Source: Ephemerocybe angulata
Lineage: Eukaryota; Basidiomycota; Agaricomycetes; Agaricales; Psathyrellaceae
Direction: 5' to 3'
DNA length: 64,000 nt
Assembly: GCA_013368325.1 (NCBI GenBank)
Contig: JAACJK010000011.1
Span: 280,228 to 344,227 of the forward strand
Each line of letters opens with the position of its first letter. Positions within the stretch are counted from its first letter, which is position 1. The translations under genes were made by a program, and so were the position numbers. Under the pieces are notes generated by a model. It did not search any database, was not told the origin of the DNA, and worked only from the letters and a program-made list of their open reading frames with translations. This document shows positions 1 through 13,300 of this stretch, piece after piece.

Positions 1-3000
1 GGAACTATTATCTGGAGGAAGCCGAACGAAAGGCGAAGGAACAGGCGGACTTGTGGAATACTGGCTTGGATTCTCTGTTGATCTTCGTGAGCCCGATTAA
101 ATCGCTGCAAAATTCCCTGGTTTCTGAGGCTGTTTAAGGCCGGTTTGTTCGCAGGGATAGTCTCATCCTTCGTCATCGACGCACGTTCTGATTTACAGAC
201 CGACTCGGACCAACGTCTACTCACTCAAATCCGCGAGGTGCTAGCCCAAGGATCTGTCAACCCACCCGAACGTATTTCAGTCGCATCGAATTGGACGAGT
301 GGGTTATGGGTTCTCAGCCTCTACACCACCCTGTTCAGTGCAATCATGGGCGTGCTGGCGAAGGCGTGGCTTGCAAAGTTCATTCCGGCAACGACGCGCC
401 GGGAATCGAAAGATGCCTATAACCGATACAAGCTTGATAGACAGTCGGAACGCTGGCACCTCAAGGAAGTCCTCATCCTCGTCCCCCTTCTGGTCCAAAT
501 TGCGGCATTCCTTTTCCTGGTCGGCCTCGTTCTCCAGAGCCATGCTGACAATCCAACCATTGGGAGAACCCTTCTCGCATTCTGCATATCTGGCGCCGCT
601 ATATATTTCGTCATGACTTGCATTCCCTTTATCGTCCCTTCCTCACCTTTCAATACGCCACTATCAGAGCTCTGCGACGGATTGTTTTCTCGCAAGAAGG
701 AGGAGGAGGGGGAGCCGTCAGCCCCTTTCAAGAGGGATATGAATGAGGGCCTAGGCGAGATCTTCTATACGAAGTTAATCAAGTCGCCCAAGCCTGCACA
801 CGTCGATGAAGCATTTCTGGAGGTCGCGCTTCCTGTCTTCCACGAGAAGTGGACCGAGGAATTGTGTAAGAAGGACGCGCCGCAAGTCCTACTCACTCGA
901 CTCAGGCAACGTGCGACTGCGAGGACAGACGACGCGCTCGAACGGGACGAAACCCTTTGCAATCATTTGTTGGCGCTCCTGAAGTTCGTAAACTACTACG
1001 AGAAGAAACTCATCAGCGAGAAAGACCTGGGAAAGGTACAGGCGCGATACCAAACTCTCGACACTGTCTTGAGGACATCCCTTGAACCCGGTAACCCTCT
1101 ACATCGCTGGAACGAGCTCCCTGAAGCCCTTCGCCCATTGCTGTTCGGGCTTCGAGCCCAGGTCATCATGCTCCTCAACATGAAGGATCTACCCAAAAGT
1201 CCTCCCCGCCCAGGGATTCCTGATACACCCACCGACTTCAACATGAACGAACTCCCAGATCGACCTTGGGATATGGCCTTCCAAGAAATTCGATCGACAC
1301 ACAGGCTGCACTTCGTGCTCGGTGCCTGCCGAGGCCTCGCAGAAGGGCCCCCCATCTTGAAAACGATCAGCTCCTTCGTCTTGTGCCTGTGCCTCGCTAA
1401 AGGCAAGCCGTCTTGCATCCCGCCTTTGCTTTCCCGTTTTGAACTAATCCCTGGATCATATAGCAACGCTTTCTGCATCTGAAACCGGGCGAACGAGCGA
1501 ATGGGCGGCGAGCCTTACCCCGAGCGAGCGTGCCAATGTCGATGCTCTGGCGTCGAGGTATCTTACAAGGCTGTACGAAGTGGCAGGTACGTCTGAAACT
1601 ACTATTCATATATCACATATTGATATTTGTCAAAGTGAAGGGATGGGAGGAGGTGGCGGCAGATGCCCTGTCAGACTTGTGCTCGGTTAAAGTACCTCTT
1701 GAAGAGATCGATTCGACTCAACCACACGCAAGGCTATTGAGGAGCCTCATTGTCAGTCTATCACAGGCTAATCATGCCCTGCGGATTCACGCAATCAAAA
1801 TGCTCAAGCATGTGTCCTCCCCAACTCGTGCGTACAGCGTGTTTTCTTGTTCGCAACTTCAAATTGTTGATCTCCAGAATAGCGAACCTGTTCAACGGAA
1901 TCATCGACGCTTCCATCAAGAGCATCGCGAGCATGACGGTGTATGACGACCAGGACGTTCGCGATGATGGTCTCGAACTACTCACAGAGCTTGCGAAGGC
2001 GGATGGTGAGGCTGAGTCAGACTGTGCATCACTGCGACAAGCCATTTATTATCCCTGTAGAAAAGATGTGCGGGCAAATCAAAGCAGCCCTCGTTTCGAG
2101 CATTCAATCTGGTTTGACGAAGTACGAAGAACTGCCTCGCATTCGCACCATAACATTTATCCAGACTTTGTCATTAGGTACGCAGCCCCCTTCTTCAATG
2201 GCCCTGACACTGAGCGGAGAGCGTGCGGTTCTGGTATCAGGAGGACCGTTGTACTCGACAGTGACCGAGGTCATTCCGAATCTTGTAGAGGTAGCCCTCG
2301 ATGAATCATCCCCCGACGATGTTCGTCTGCCAGCCATGCGATTGGCACAGAAACTTTGGAACAATGGTCAGTGCTTGTTTCACTCGCCCGGCTCCCTCTA
2401 ATCGCTAAAGTGGCATCGTGCAGGCCTCTCAGAAGTCAAAGACGGCCTTTTGAACTATCTTAGCCTCAGCCTCGATGGAAGCGAGTTTAACCGTCGCTAC
2501 AACTTCTTGGTCGCGCTCAAAGATCTTCAGAATCGGAAGGAATACAAAGCAGGGATGGAACGACCGCCGTACACGTTCCCGTGGCTATTTCCTGCCGATT
2601 TTGTGGAAGCTGTCGTTACGTCTGAGTCTATATTCGAAAAGATCGTCAAGGTCTCTATTCACGATGAAGACCGGAGCATTCAGGTTGCTGGGCAAGAGCT
2701 TCTTAAACAGCTGGCTAATGATGGTGAGAGTCTGGTATTACAGTTATTTTCTAGCATAAATGACTAAAAACCACCTATTTAGACCGCTTTGTCTGGGATC
2801 TGAAAATCGATGCGCTCAAATGGATCGAGACGGCGACTGTGCTTCCGAGTTACCGTTGGCGTGTTCGCCACAACGGCGTCTTGGTGTTGGAAACCTTTAT
2901 CAAGCGTCGTAGGTTTCTCACCTTGTCAATCACGCTAACTTTGTCAGTAACACATTGTTTTCAGTTGAGACTGAAAATAAGGACCTCTTGAAGAAGCTCG

Positions 3001-6000
3001 TAGAGTTGGCCCTGAAGGACGACGATAACGACGTCCGGACTGCTGCTTTGAATCTAATTTCTTCAATCTGCAAGGACCGCGGCCTGAGTGGTACGTGTAC
3101 CTGCCTCTATCCACAGCCTCCTTTTCTTCGCTGATAATCTGTTTTTCGTAGATGAAGGTTTTGAATACATAAGGGATACTATCCTGTCCTATGACGCTCT
3201 GCCAGTCGACGAATCGTCGGAAAACTCGGAGCTTCCTCCTCCTCCTGTGCCGGGTGATGCCATCATCAGAGAGCCGTACTCGTCGATTTGCAATTCGTGG
3301 ATACCTCTGATATGCACCATCTCGAAGCAAGGTGGGTAATTTGGATCGAGGTTGAAGATGTTGCTGACGCAGAGCTTAGTCGCTTTCCCGGATGGCATCC
3401 CAATCATTATACGTATCCTGATACGGGGAGAAACCAATGAAACTCGGAAGCAAGTTGTTGACTTATTAACATCGGAAGAAACCATTAGTACGTTCTCTAC
3501 CCTATATAGTCCTCGGCGTCACGTTTAGATCAAGTTAATCCTCAATGCAGAACCCGAAGATTTGGATGTTTTCGTCAACGCCATACCGCGAAACCTTGAA
3601 CTAGCTCCGGGGAAAAGGGGCGGATGGGAAGAGACGGCAAAGTGGGTGCGACTACTGGTAGCACTCCTCGGTCATGGTGGGGTCTCTCATGGGTTGGTGA
3701 CACGAAAGCTGACCGAATTGTAGGTAAATTCGAGGAACCGGTCAAAAAGGCTCTCGGCGGCGTCGTCAAGAACCTTGAAGACGCGATCAAAGGCAATGTT
3801 ATCGAGGAACCTGAACCAAAGGAGGAACCTGCAGCCAAGGACCCTGATTCCAGCAGTACCAGTTCCGCGTCGGATCATAACTCTGAAGGTAACTTTTGAC
3901 CCTCCCGATTACGACTTTGCAAGAATGACTGTGCCCTCGTAGAAACACATCCAGAAAATACCTACATGGCCGAATCGTCGCTGTCGCTTCCCATGCGTAA
4001 GTATTTAGTGGAGCTGAACTGGCTTGAACGGAGATATTGGGTCGACGTCCTCGCGAATACCGCTGGCCACTGTATGTCCAATTAGTATCACAATCATGCG
4101 CCATTCGTCTCTAATCACTTCCGCCAAGTTCCTAAACAGCTTGCGGAGGCGCCTGGCATTATCATACAAATGGCGATTCACGACCCCGACAGCGACGTCC
4201 GCAATTCTTGTCTTCAATCAATGATAGTTCTTGCTAAGCATGGTGTGTTTTCTCCCCCAACCTAGTATTGGGCCGCTGCTGGAAGCTAATTCTCTTACTT
4301 CAGTTCATTCCTGCAAGCTCATATGTACAGAAGTCGCCCCTCATGTCGCCACATTGCTTGAGGATAGAGACTGGAACGTCCGTTTCTCTCTGGCCCAGTT
4401 TCTCGGAGCCCTGGGCAAATCGCCTGACAGTGAGTGCGCGGTCAACGGGGGCAGTATGGAATTGATAATCGTATTGTATTCAAGTCACTCTCCCTGAGGA
4501 TATTGTTGCAAAGCTCGTAAAGCAGGCGGTGGAAGACAGAGACTACGACTGTCGTTCAGAGTTCGTCAACTCTATGGCAATCTTAGCCTCGGTCGAAGGG
4601 GAGCGAGACCAGGGTCAGTGGATTTCTTCATATACTTCACTGGGACTCACAGTACGCCTACCACCGTAAAGGTTCGGGAAGATACGCTGAGGCCATGAAC
4701 CAGGCCATTCACACCCATTTTGAAACGGGGATCAAGGACGACAGCTGGAAGGTGCGGCAGTCTTGGGTCAAACTTGTTGGCCCACAGGTCAAGGACGGTC
4801 AGTGCCTGGTTGATTCAAAGCAAGACCGCAGACCGATTTGTAGCCCCTTCAGCCGACTTCTTCGGAATCAACAAGATACTCGACGCTGCAATCAAAGACA
4901 CTGATCCCGATGTCCAAGCAGACGCATTACGGTGGCTGCAAGAGTTCCTCAAAGACGGTAAGTACTCAGTCCCATATTTACCGTCCTAAACCCCATGTGC
5001 ATTCCCTCTTTAGCAAAGCTGCGAGACTCTATGGCATCGACGATTGGAAAATCACTTGCGTCCGCATTCAAGGATCCCAACCTCTGTGACACTGCCGTCG
5101 CGGCTCTCAAGAAGTTGACACTTCCCGGCTCGATGGAGGGGAAGCCATCAGCAGGTACCGACTGTCCACCAGCGAATCTAAGAGTTTATATCTCACTGAT
5201 TATCGCGAATCTAGATGCTGAAAGCGATGTCCCAGACAGTCACAAAACGTGGATCCAGATCATCCTCCTGCTTGGGCGTAACCGTATGTTCAAAGTGGCT
5301 TCGCGATGGGCCTTCTCCTGATATCGCTTATATAGCGGAGTTTCAAGCAGTTCCGAAGCTAGTGGAAATAGTGGTCAAGGACGTGCCATGGGATTTCGAT
5401 TCTTTGGATTCACTTTTTCAGAAGGGTAGGCACTGAGCGCTGTCTTTTCAGCTCATTGTTGACACACGTGCCTCAGTCAAGCTTCCCGAGCCAATTCAAA
5501 ATGTGTTACCTCGATGCCTAGAATCCGCGCTCAAGAGCGACGTCAGCTATGAGGTTCGGTCAGCAGCTGTCAGTCTGCTGCGCCGGTTAATCGGTAAGCT
5601 GGGTCAGAATTAAGGAGGAGACCGAAGAAGAGAAAGCTAATTTTGCGTTCCAGAAAACGGGGACTACTACTACGGCGACTTATTAAACAAGGCCAGTATG
5701 TATAATCCCAGTTTCTTCGTGACAGCATTGACTGACAGTGACGCAAAGATGACGGGACGATAGTCACTCGCCTTGCAGACATATGCATCAAGGACGGTGA
5801 TGGGGACCTGCGAAAAGAAACACTTCGATTGCTCAAGTCCATCTTCGACAAACGTATGTTATCCTCCTAAGAAATCGCAGTGAATGGCTAACATACTCGA
5901 CGTGCAGAGCGTTTCCAGGATGCTATTAAAGCATCCTTGTCGAAGGTCATCGAATCCGCCATGAAGGAGCCCGAATCTGCCAAATATCGCCCCAATGCAA

Positions 6001-7514
6001 TCGAGGCAATCCGCAGCCTAACCGACGGCAATGCAGATGGTTAGTCTTCATTTCGATGTAGTTTGCCTTGTCGCTAACAGGGCACGGATCTAGACCAGTA
6101 CGACCGATTCAAAGAAATAGTGTCCCCATCCATTTCGCCGTTGATGAAGATGACGCTGCTCGTCACCGACAAGGATCACGAGAATCTCAGGAAAGAAGCT
6201 GAAGACATCCTCCTTGACAATCTCACCGCGTCTACTACTGAAAGTGAGCCTTCATCGACTTGAACCTGGTATCCATTTAACAGGAAATTAGCGAAACTGA
6301 ATAGGGATGTATTGACCATGATCCCGACGATGATACCTACAATTACCGTCGAAGGTAAGAGCATTGCACTGCAACTTGCAGAAGGCCGTAAGTCATTTCA
6401 AACCTTCCACCGCTACGACGTATTCTCTGATCCTTTCCTCAGTTGTCATCTCGGACGATACTGCCGCATCTATCGCTCACGCCCTCGCACCTATTCTGCG
6501 GAATGCGTCATCTTTTGCCCGTGCGACTGCAATTGAACTCTTGTCGAGAATCTATTCGCGCCATCGTGAGTATTGAAAATGTCTCCACCCCGAGACCTCC
6601 GAAGGCCCGAACCTCTAAATCTTGTTTCCAGGACAATCCAAACCTCGACTTATCGAGTCAGCCATTCCAGAAATCATTACTCTGGCGCTCGATGACAAGG
6701 ATGATGTGGGAGGTATCCGAGCGACAGCAATCCGCCTCCTTGTGGCGCTTTCGGGGGCTTCCGCAGGTGAGTTGCGTATTTCTATACCGTGCGTCCCCTT
6801 TCTGACCAAATCTCGAAAGATACAAAAGATTCTGAGCACAACAGCACTTTATCATATTCAACGAGCGGCCCCGTCCTGAAGCAGATCACGCCCCTCGCGA
6901 CAAAGTTCATGACGCTGTTGGACAATGAGAATCTAAGGCCCTCGGTCGTCGAATTGCTCTCTTTGATGTCGACAGAAGCCGCAGGTGCGTTGCGTTACGA
7001 TGCAGCCTTTTATCGATCTAAAGATCATACACCGCAGTGCGAAAAACTATATCACTCCAAATAATCACGCTAGCGTTCGGCCCAGAAAGCCTCGCCCTCG
7101 TTGGCCATGCTGAACTTCTGGCTAGATTAATCTCAGATGGTACACTCGACCACTTTTTTTTCTGCGTTCAACTAACTCACCTCTCCTACAGGACGCTTCG
7201 CAGATGAACCCACAGACCATGTCATGCTTTTCCTCGCTTCGGCCATGGTGACAAGACCGAAGCTTGCGCCTCAACGATATCAAATCCTGACGGCGCTTTG
7301 GTGTCGCTACGGCTCCAAGGTAATGGCCTACGACGCTGACGCTAAAACTCTGAAGAACAAAGAACTTGTCGATTGGTTCACATTTGCGCTATTTGGGCGG
7401 CATGCCACGATCCACGAGGTTCCCGCATGGACTGCACGTACTGGGATTTGGCTTCCAGTTACAGTTGTACCCCCAACACCAGAACCGACTCCTCTCGCCG
7501 CTTCAGAAACCTAA
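1..7514 (+). CDS. DUF6535-domain protein with HEAT/ARM-like repeats (5' end outside window)
   Basis: Function unknown; the family is abundant in Agaricomycetes. The window opens inside the N-terminal DUF6535 domain. Exon 1-86 reads to LDSLLIF and joins at 139 to AGLFAGIVSSFVIDARSDLQ, followed by hydrophobic segments (about 310-385 and 465-640) that look like membrane helices. Downstream come many short exons of alternating amphipathic helices with ARM/HEAT character (for example GWEEVAADALSDL and IPNLVEVALDESSPDDVRLP). Splice sites checked for frame: introns 87-138, 1403-1463 (GC-AG), 1587-1635, 1828-1882 and 2006-2060; about 20 more of similar size follow. The stop is at 7512-7514. The last exons (LFLASAMVTRPKLAPQRYQI) contain no stops, so the gene looks intact. 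The domain call is from pattern memory. I infer a membrane-anchored scaffold. Confidence 0.72.
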
Positions 7515-7775
7515 TGTAGTTTAACCTTAAGACTTATCGTGATTGCTGTCTACTTTACACGGTTTGAGCAGTGAACTCAATGCTCTGCCGGAAACTACCA
7601 TGGCTCCCTGTGTGGCTGCTAGAGCGTGAGAGTTCCTTACTAACCGGCTACGACGCAAGTGGCTTGAGCGCTTAACCAACCTTAGTTCAACTCCAGTGTG
7701 CTCCCAGCGTCGAAGTCCTCCGCGATTTGACCGTCCTGCGATAAATATCATCGTCGCTATATCACTCCACTCGGT

Positions 7776-7999
7776 ATGCAGCTGGAAGATACCCCTCTTG
7801 GTCACCTCTTCATCACCAACGACGAACCAACCTCAAGCGAGGTTGAGCGGTTGCATCGGGGCGTGGGCAGAATAACGAGGAGGATGGGCAAGATTGGGAC
7901 GATCTCTTTGGAAAAATCCGTAGCTCTGGAAATTCAGGAACTTGAAGGCAAGCTACAGCAAATCCGGGGCGCTCTTTCGCCCCTGCGGAGGGTTCCCAT
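7776..7999 (+). pseudogene. F-box gene, 5' half, interrupted by the 8000-14097 element
   Basis: The ATG at 7776 opens a frame with the usual N-terminus of an Agaricomycete F-box-like protein: a short HLFITNDEPTSSEVERL stretch, a predicted coiled coil (LEIQELEGKLQQIRGAL), then SPLRRVP, which normally leads straight into the F-box helix. At 7999 the frame leaves the family and runs into unrelated sequence. The missing F-box continues at 14107 in the same frame. The two halves share the 9-bp GGTTCCCAT. Without the element the open frame would be 545 codons including the stop. Proteins of this type act as substrate adaptors of SCF ubiquitin ligases (family knowledge); here the gene is broken. Confidence 0.85.
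7991..7999. repeat. Left target-site duplication of the RecQ/DUF6589 element
   Basis: GGTTCCCAT, identical to 14098-14106. It is part of the F-box reading frame (codons for R/V/P/I), so it is ancestral host sequence duplicated on insertion. Confidence 0.9.
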
Positions 8000-8015
8000 T
8001 AGTCTGAGCCGTACC

Positions 8016-8073
8016 TGGCGCCAAGACCATAGGAGGGGAGGGAGTTTGAAAATTTGATGTCGGCCGCGCGGCC
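8016..8073. repeat. Left-end palindromes of the element
   Basis: Two perfect palindromes lie within 75 bp of the left terminus: TGGCGCCA at 8016-8023 and GGCCGCGCGGCC at 8062-8073. They are candidate recognition or structural sites. They do not match the right-end hairpin, so the two ends are asymmetric. Confidence 0.6.
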
Positions 8074-8225
8074 ACGAACCAAGAACACGGCTCAATCCCT
8101 AATTAGTGTGATTGCAAGCGCGCCTCTAGCAGAAATACACGTCTCTTGCCTTTACACTCACAACCTAACCCTCCACACTCTTTTTATACCCTTTCTAATG
8201 ACTATATACCCTTTATAACTTATCT

Positions 8226-10306
8226 ATGGCGACTTCTGGAGAAGAATCCGACCGGTGGCTCCACGACGGACTCTGCGACGCGTTCAAGATTGAGAAACTT
8301 CGACCCTTCCAGTTTCAGCATGCCCTGGACCTATACAAAGGAAAAGACGTCTTCCTGACCATAGCAACGGGTGAAGGAAAGACCACCGTACTCCTTTCGC
8401 CGCTTATTGCCGCGAAATTGAAGCTTGAGGAGGGTATTGGCATTGCTGTTGTGCCGACGAAGGCCCTGGCCCAGCAATTGGTGCGCACACTTCTCGCTTC
8501 TCGCACATTTTGTCAATTGACCTCTAACGTTGACCACAGGAAAAGACTGCGAGGGCAGTAGGTCTCGACGCCCTCTCCGTAACTGAGGATACCCTACGAG
8601 AAGCCGATGCCCTGGGTAACGACCTTTTCAAGGTCCTCGCGCTGGATGGTAGAGTACGGCTCGCCATCATGAGTCCACAGATGCTCCGAAGCCAGCGCTT
8701 TAACAACTGGGTGAAGGTCAGCACTATCCGGAACTCAGTACGGTGGATGCTAGTCGACGAAGCGCACCTCGTTCTCGAGACTACAAGCACATTCTGTGTT
8801 CCCTACGGCGACATAATCCTCATGCGAAGCCGGCTACCCTCATCCGTGGTCTGGTGTGCCGTGACTGGCTCCGTCACCCTCTCCAACGCACCAAAGGCCG
8901 CCGTCCTCTTGGGATTTCGCCCAGGTCACTACGTCGACGCACGCTATCGCTTGGACAGACCAAAGATCAAGTACATCCCGCGCATTCTCCAACATCCCTT
9001 CACTACTGGCGAGTTTCTGGACACCTCCTTCACCATCTCTCCAACTATCACTTCAGCCCAAGACATCACCCCCACACTCATTTTCACTGATACAATCGCA
9101 ACTTCACATGCCATTATGTGTTTCCTCGATACCCTAATACCGACATCTGTCCCTAACCGCACCCAAATAATCAAACTTTATAATTCTCTCATGCCTATCG
9201 AGTATCGCCAAAGATTTGTGCAAGATATCACCACCGGAACAACACTACGTATCGGAATCGTGACGGATTCGCTCACGTACGGACTCGATATCCCCAACCT
9301 CCCTCGTGTCATTGTCTTTGATTTGTGCGCCTCGCCCGAGATCATGAAGCAGAAGATGGGCCGTTGCGGGAGAGATGGAAAGCCTGCCACGGTCATCACC
9401 TACGCCCCATCTTGGGTACAGGAAGTGTCAGGAAGCGAGTCCCAAACTCAGAAAGCAAAGGACGAAGCTAAACGCCGAAATGCATTACCTCCAATGCTTC
9501 GGAAATGGTTCAATCCCACCTTGCTAGAATGCCCGCGGTATACGGACAACAAGTACTACGGCGACGACTTCATTCAGCACGACAATTGCTGCGTAGTCTG
9601 CGATCCAGGGCCCGAGCAAGACACTGACCGAGAAATCATCGACGGATGGAAGGAGCGACTGGAGAACCAGAAATCCGGCACAGAAAGCACGAAACTTCCG
9701 CGGTCCGACGGCACGTACCGCGCACTTATTCCGGCAGAGCGTGAAGCGCTCAAGCAGGATCTGATTTCGTGGCGCTCGCGGATTTGGAGAACCCTTCGAC
9801 GGGCTGGAAGCGCAGCAGATGCGCACACTCCCGCAGAGATCTTCTTCCCTTCCCATATTCTCACATCCCTCGTAAATCACGCGCACATATGCTCTGAGTT
9901 TTCCCGGTTCAAGCTCACGGTGCAAGACTGGAAACACCTCGACACGAAGCACGCCAAGAAGCTATACAAATTTCTTGTAACAAAGCTCGTACCGTACAAG
10001 AAAGACACGCCCGCCAAATCGGTAGTCACAGATCCCAACAGCCGTCAGCCACTCCAGGCTGTGTCGAACCCCGATCGCAACCTTCCAGGAACTTCAGCCC
10101 CAGAGCAAGACACACGCACAAGAATAGCACTGTCAGGAAACACAAGGCTCGTGCTCGGTGCACACCCAGCAGTCAGCAGTACTACGGCACCGGCAAGTAC
10201 TGTAGGAGGCACAAAGCGAAAGGGGAGCTTAACTGGTGTGACAACAACCAGGTTATCCAAGCGGACTCGTTTGGCCAGGGGCAAAGAGAACATTGATAGT
10301 ACTTAA
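8226..10306 (+). CDS. RecQ-like DEAH ATP-dependent DNA helicase (element-encoded)
   Basis: Predicted superfamily 2 helicase that unwinds DNA 3' to 5' at the cost of ATP (family knowledge). Two exons, 8226-8480 and 8540-10306, joined in phase 0, give 673 aa. Motifs in order: FQFQHALDLYKGKDVFL (motif 0 region); ATGEGKTT (Walker A, with GEGKT in place of the usual GSGKS); VPTKALAQQL (Ia); MSPQML (Ib); VDEAH (motif II); TGSVT (III); GIVTDSLTYGLDIPNLPRVI (V); KMGRCGRDGKPATVI (VI). A cysteine pair NCCVVCDPG in the RecQ zinc-binding region follows. The C-terminal 150 residues are low-complexity and basic. The gene lies wholly inside the mobile element, points at the DUF6589 gene, and shows no stop or frameshift. 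A RecQ-type role in element excision or copying is inferred. Confidence 0.88.
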
Positions 10307-10313
10307 TTACAGC

Positions 10314-13300
10314 TTATTCTAAATTACCGCCGACAAATGAATCAATCGATGTTTCCCCTCCTTCCATGATGATGGGATTGGATGGAAGCGTAGCCCGATT
10401 GCTGTTAGCCTCCGAATCGTCCATCCCCTCTTCCGCACCTGGCCCATCGTTCACAGTCCGCCTGATAAATGTATCCAGCTTCCCAGAGGAAAGAATGTCG
10501 ATCCCCTTCGCAAATTCGTCGATTACTTCATACGGTTGAGTACGACCTGACTGGTGAGCAAGGACTTTTTCGCTTCGGTAGTGCTCTCCCAATATGTTGA
10601 TGTCTGTTTGTTTTTCGGGGTCGGAGTGCGAGTAGCTCTTCTTCCGTATCCCAAAGACACCGGGAAACAGGTCACGAAGAAGACTGAATCCACCGATGTT
10701 AAGTCCAACGGCTTCCGCGAGATGCTTTGAGTCGAAACTGTGGCTTTTGGAATTGAACAGGCGCTTCAACCAGAAATTGAAATGCTCTTGGAGTAAGTCC
10801 AGCTCAAACCAATGTCCGGGTTTACCTGACGGATTGACGAGGTAATTGTTGAGGACAGCCTCTTTGAGCCCTTCAGAAAACTCGTAGAGGAAGTTGCACG
10901 CAAGTTCCAGCATCTCGTTTCCATAGTTGGTACACCCAGCACCCCAGAAGGAGAATCGGAGCAGCTAAATTAAATCCACCCGCCGCCGCACGTCAGAGTC
11001 AATTGATTTGCCGTAGTTTGTTTAGTCGCACCTTTATAACTTCAAAAACACGCCCAATATCCCCTTCTGCAATGGCAGCACAGACTTCCAGATACCAAAA
11101 GGTGGCGCGCATGAAGTTGATAGTGTTCGCGAGTGACTCGTCTGGCTCGAGCGCCTGTTTAGGCGCCTGACTCCGTGATTGATCTGAACCGACCTCTGAG
11201 CCACCGGAATCTTCGGATTCGGACTCTGATTGACTGTCTAGGCTCGAACCAACTGGATCCTTCGCTGCTTCGGCAGCAGCAGCTGTCAGGTACTTCTGGT
11301 AGACCTTCAAGGCCAGGGTACGGAGGTACTCGAAGTTGCACCCTGCGAGTTCTGCATTGGCGGTAAAACATGCTTGGAGCCCATCAAGAAGTTTCACGTT
11401 CGCCTCATCTTCCTTCCCCGTAACCTTCTCGCACTCTAGCCTATAGAGAGTGTTTAAAATACATGTCAGAATGGAATAAAGTTTAGCTTACCTCAAAGCA
11501 GATAGAATCAGTGCCTCAAAGACGTCTTCTAGGATGTGATGAGCCGGATAGAAGTCACACTTTTTCTCGTTGAACTTTTCGCGTCGCAAGGCGTGTATAT
11601 CGTGCCGAAGGCCGTTAACTCCTTCTCCGACTATGGGTGACCAGTTCATCCGGATTATGGCCTTTTGCAAGTTCCATTTTAGGTGCCAGAGCTGAATAAT
11701 CGGGAGGACCCAATCGTGGCGGTCGTAAGCTGTGTCCGTCTTTGCCATGTACCGCTTGAGTTTGCGCATCCGGTCAATTGTTAACTGGTCCCCGCAGACC
11801 ATGATAACCCAGCGATGGGTCCACGTTGGAAGTATTCTGAGCTGTCCGATCATGAGATTATGGAGTACATCCTGAGTGCCGGCGGTCGTCGCTTCGTTGA
11901 TCGCAGTCGGGCGCATTGGGATAATCGTGCTCTTGCGCAATCGTAAGGGGTGAACGGCACTCTCCTTGGAGAAGAAGAGGTCCACGTCGCCCTGGAACCG
12001 CTGGAGGGCTGGCACATGCTTAACCCATACTCGAAGAATAGTGCCCACCCCGGTCAATTGAATATGCTCCCAATTGATGTCCTTCCAAAGAACGTCAACC
12101 GTCAATTCCTGGCGCCGCTTTTTGCGCTGAGCATCGAGTAGTGGTTCTGAGCTGAGGGCCCCCGGTGGGACGTCCTCCAGTTGAATCAACGTAGCTGCGG
12201 TTCCGCTTTGCATTTCGTCATTGTGGTAAGATGTGTGTTGCCAGGCTCGGCGCATTTTGTTCACGTTATCGAACAGGAGGAGGAAGGTGGGCTGTCCGTC
12301 CTGCAGGAGGCAGCCAAATGCCTGCAAATATGTGTTGGTATCGCTTGCTAGGATGTGTAGAGTTGCCAGGATCGTATCGTAAGCCACTGTGAGTCCCATC
12401 CGACCGAGTATCGAAATGATATCGCGATTTGCGTTGCACGTAAAGAGAAAGATTCCGATGACTGTTTGAAAGACGATCGCATATTTGTAGCGAAAAAATA
12501 GAAGCATTAGGATCGTGACGGTTACACCCTGAAAGATATTAATACGGGAAAGTATTAACCATGTTACAAGAACTCACGAGCCAAGGATCTCGCCGAGTAT
12601 TTATTGGAACACCTGAGATGGATGGAGGGGCTGTCCCGAGAAACGGCGATGAAGTCGGCTTTTCTGGGAGCGCATCCTCGTCTTCTGAGCAAGTCGCGAC
12701 TTCATCCTGTTCATCCTTGTCGCTTTCTCCCGCGAGGCTCTCAGGAAGGTACTGTGGTGGACTGGAGGGCGGCAATGGCGCTTGGATGTCATCCGATGAC
12801 TGTGGAATTACTCGTGCTTGCTGAACTCGCTTCCTGGTGTTCTCGTTGACAGCGACAGTCGAGAAGATTGTGAAGAGGGCGGGTGCCGTTGTGGCGAGTG
12901 TTTCTTGGCTAGACGTAATGCTCCAGGTCGTCAGATTGCTCCAGGTAAGGATATCGCGAGGTGCTCGAGTAAATCCAAGCGCAAGCTTTAGCAGCTGCTC
13001 GCTTTCTTCATCAATAACCTCTACAATCTTTCCAAGGCTCCAATTGAGCAGGGCGTGCTTCGTGCAAGTATACGCCGGTAGTTCTTGACTGTAATTTCCA
13101 TCCAAGCGAACCGAAGGAGGTAGGGCATACGACGGTATTGTAAACGGAGGGGCGTTGAGTGCGACCTTGCCATCGAGATTGAGTCGGGACTTCTCATGCC
13201 GAAAAAAGTGTTCGACAATGGCGACGGGGTGTTCATCGGGTTTCTCTCCTTGAGCGGCCAGAAAAGACTTGATTCCCTTTGCAACACCAGTGTATTGGGA

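Noticed and set aside
8226..10306. Helicase as a subtelomeric TLH gene
   Set aside because: No telomere repeats in the window and the gene lies inside a defined insertion in an internal F-box gene.
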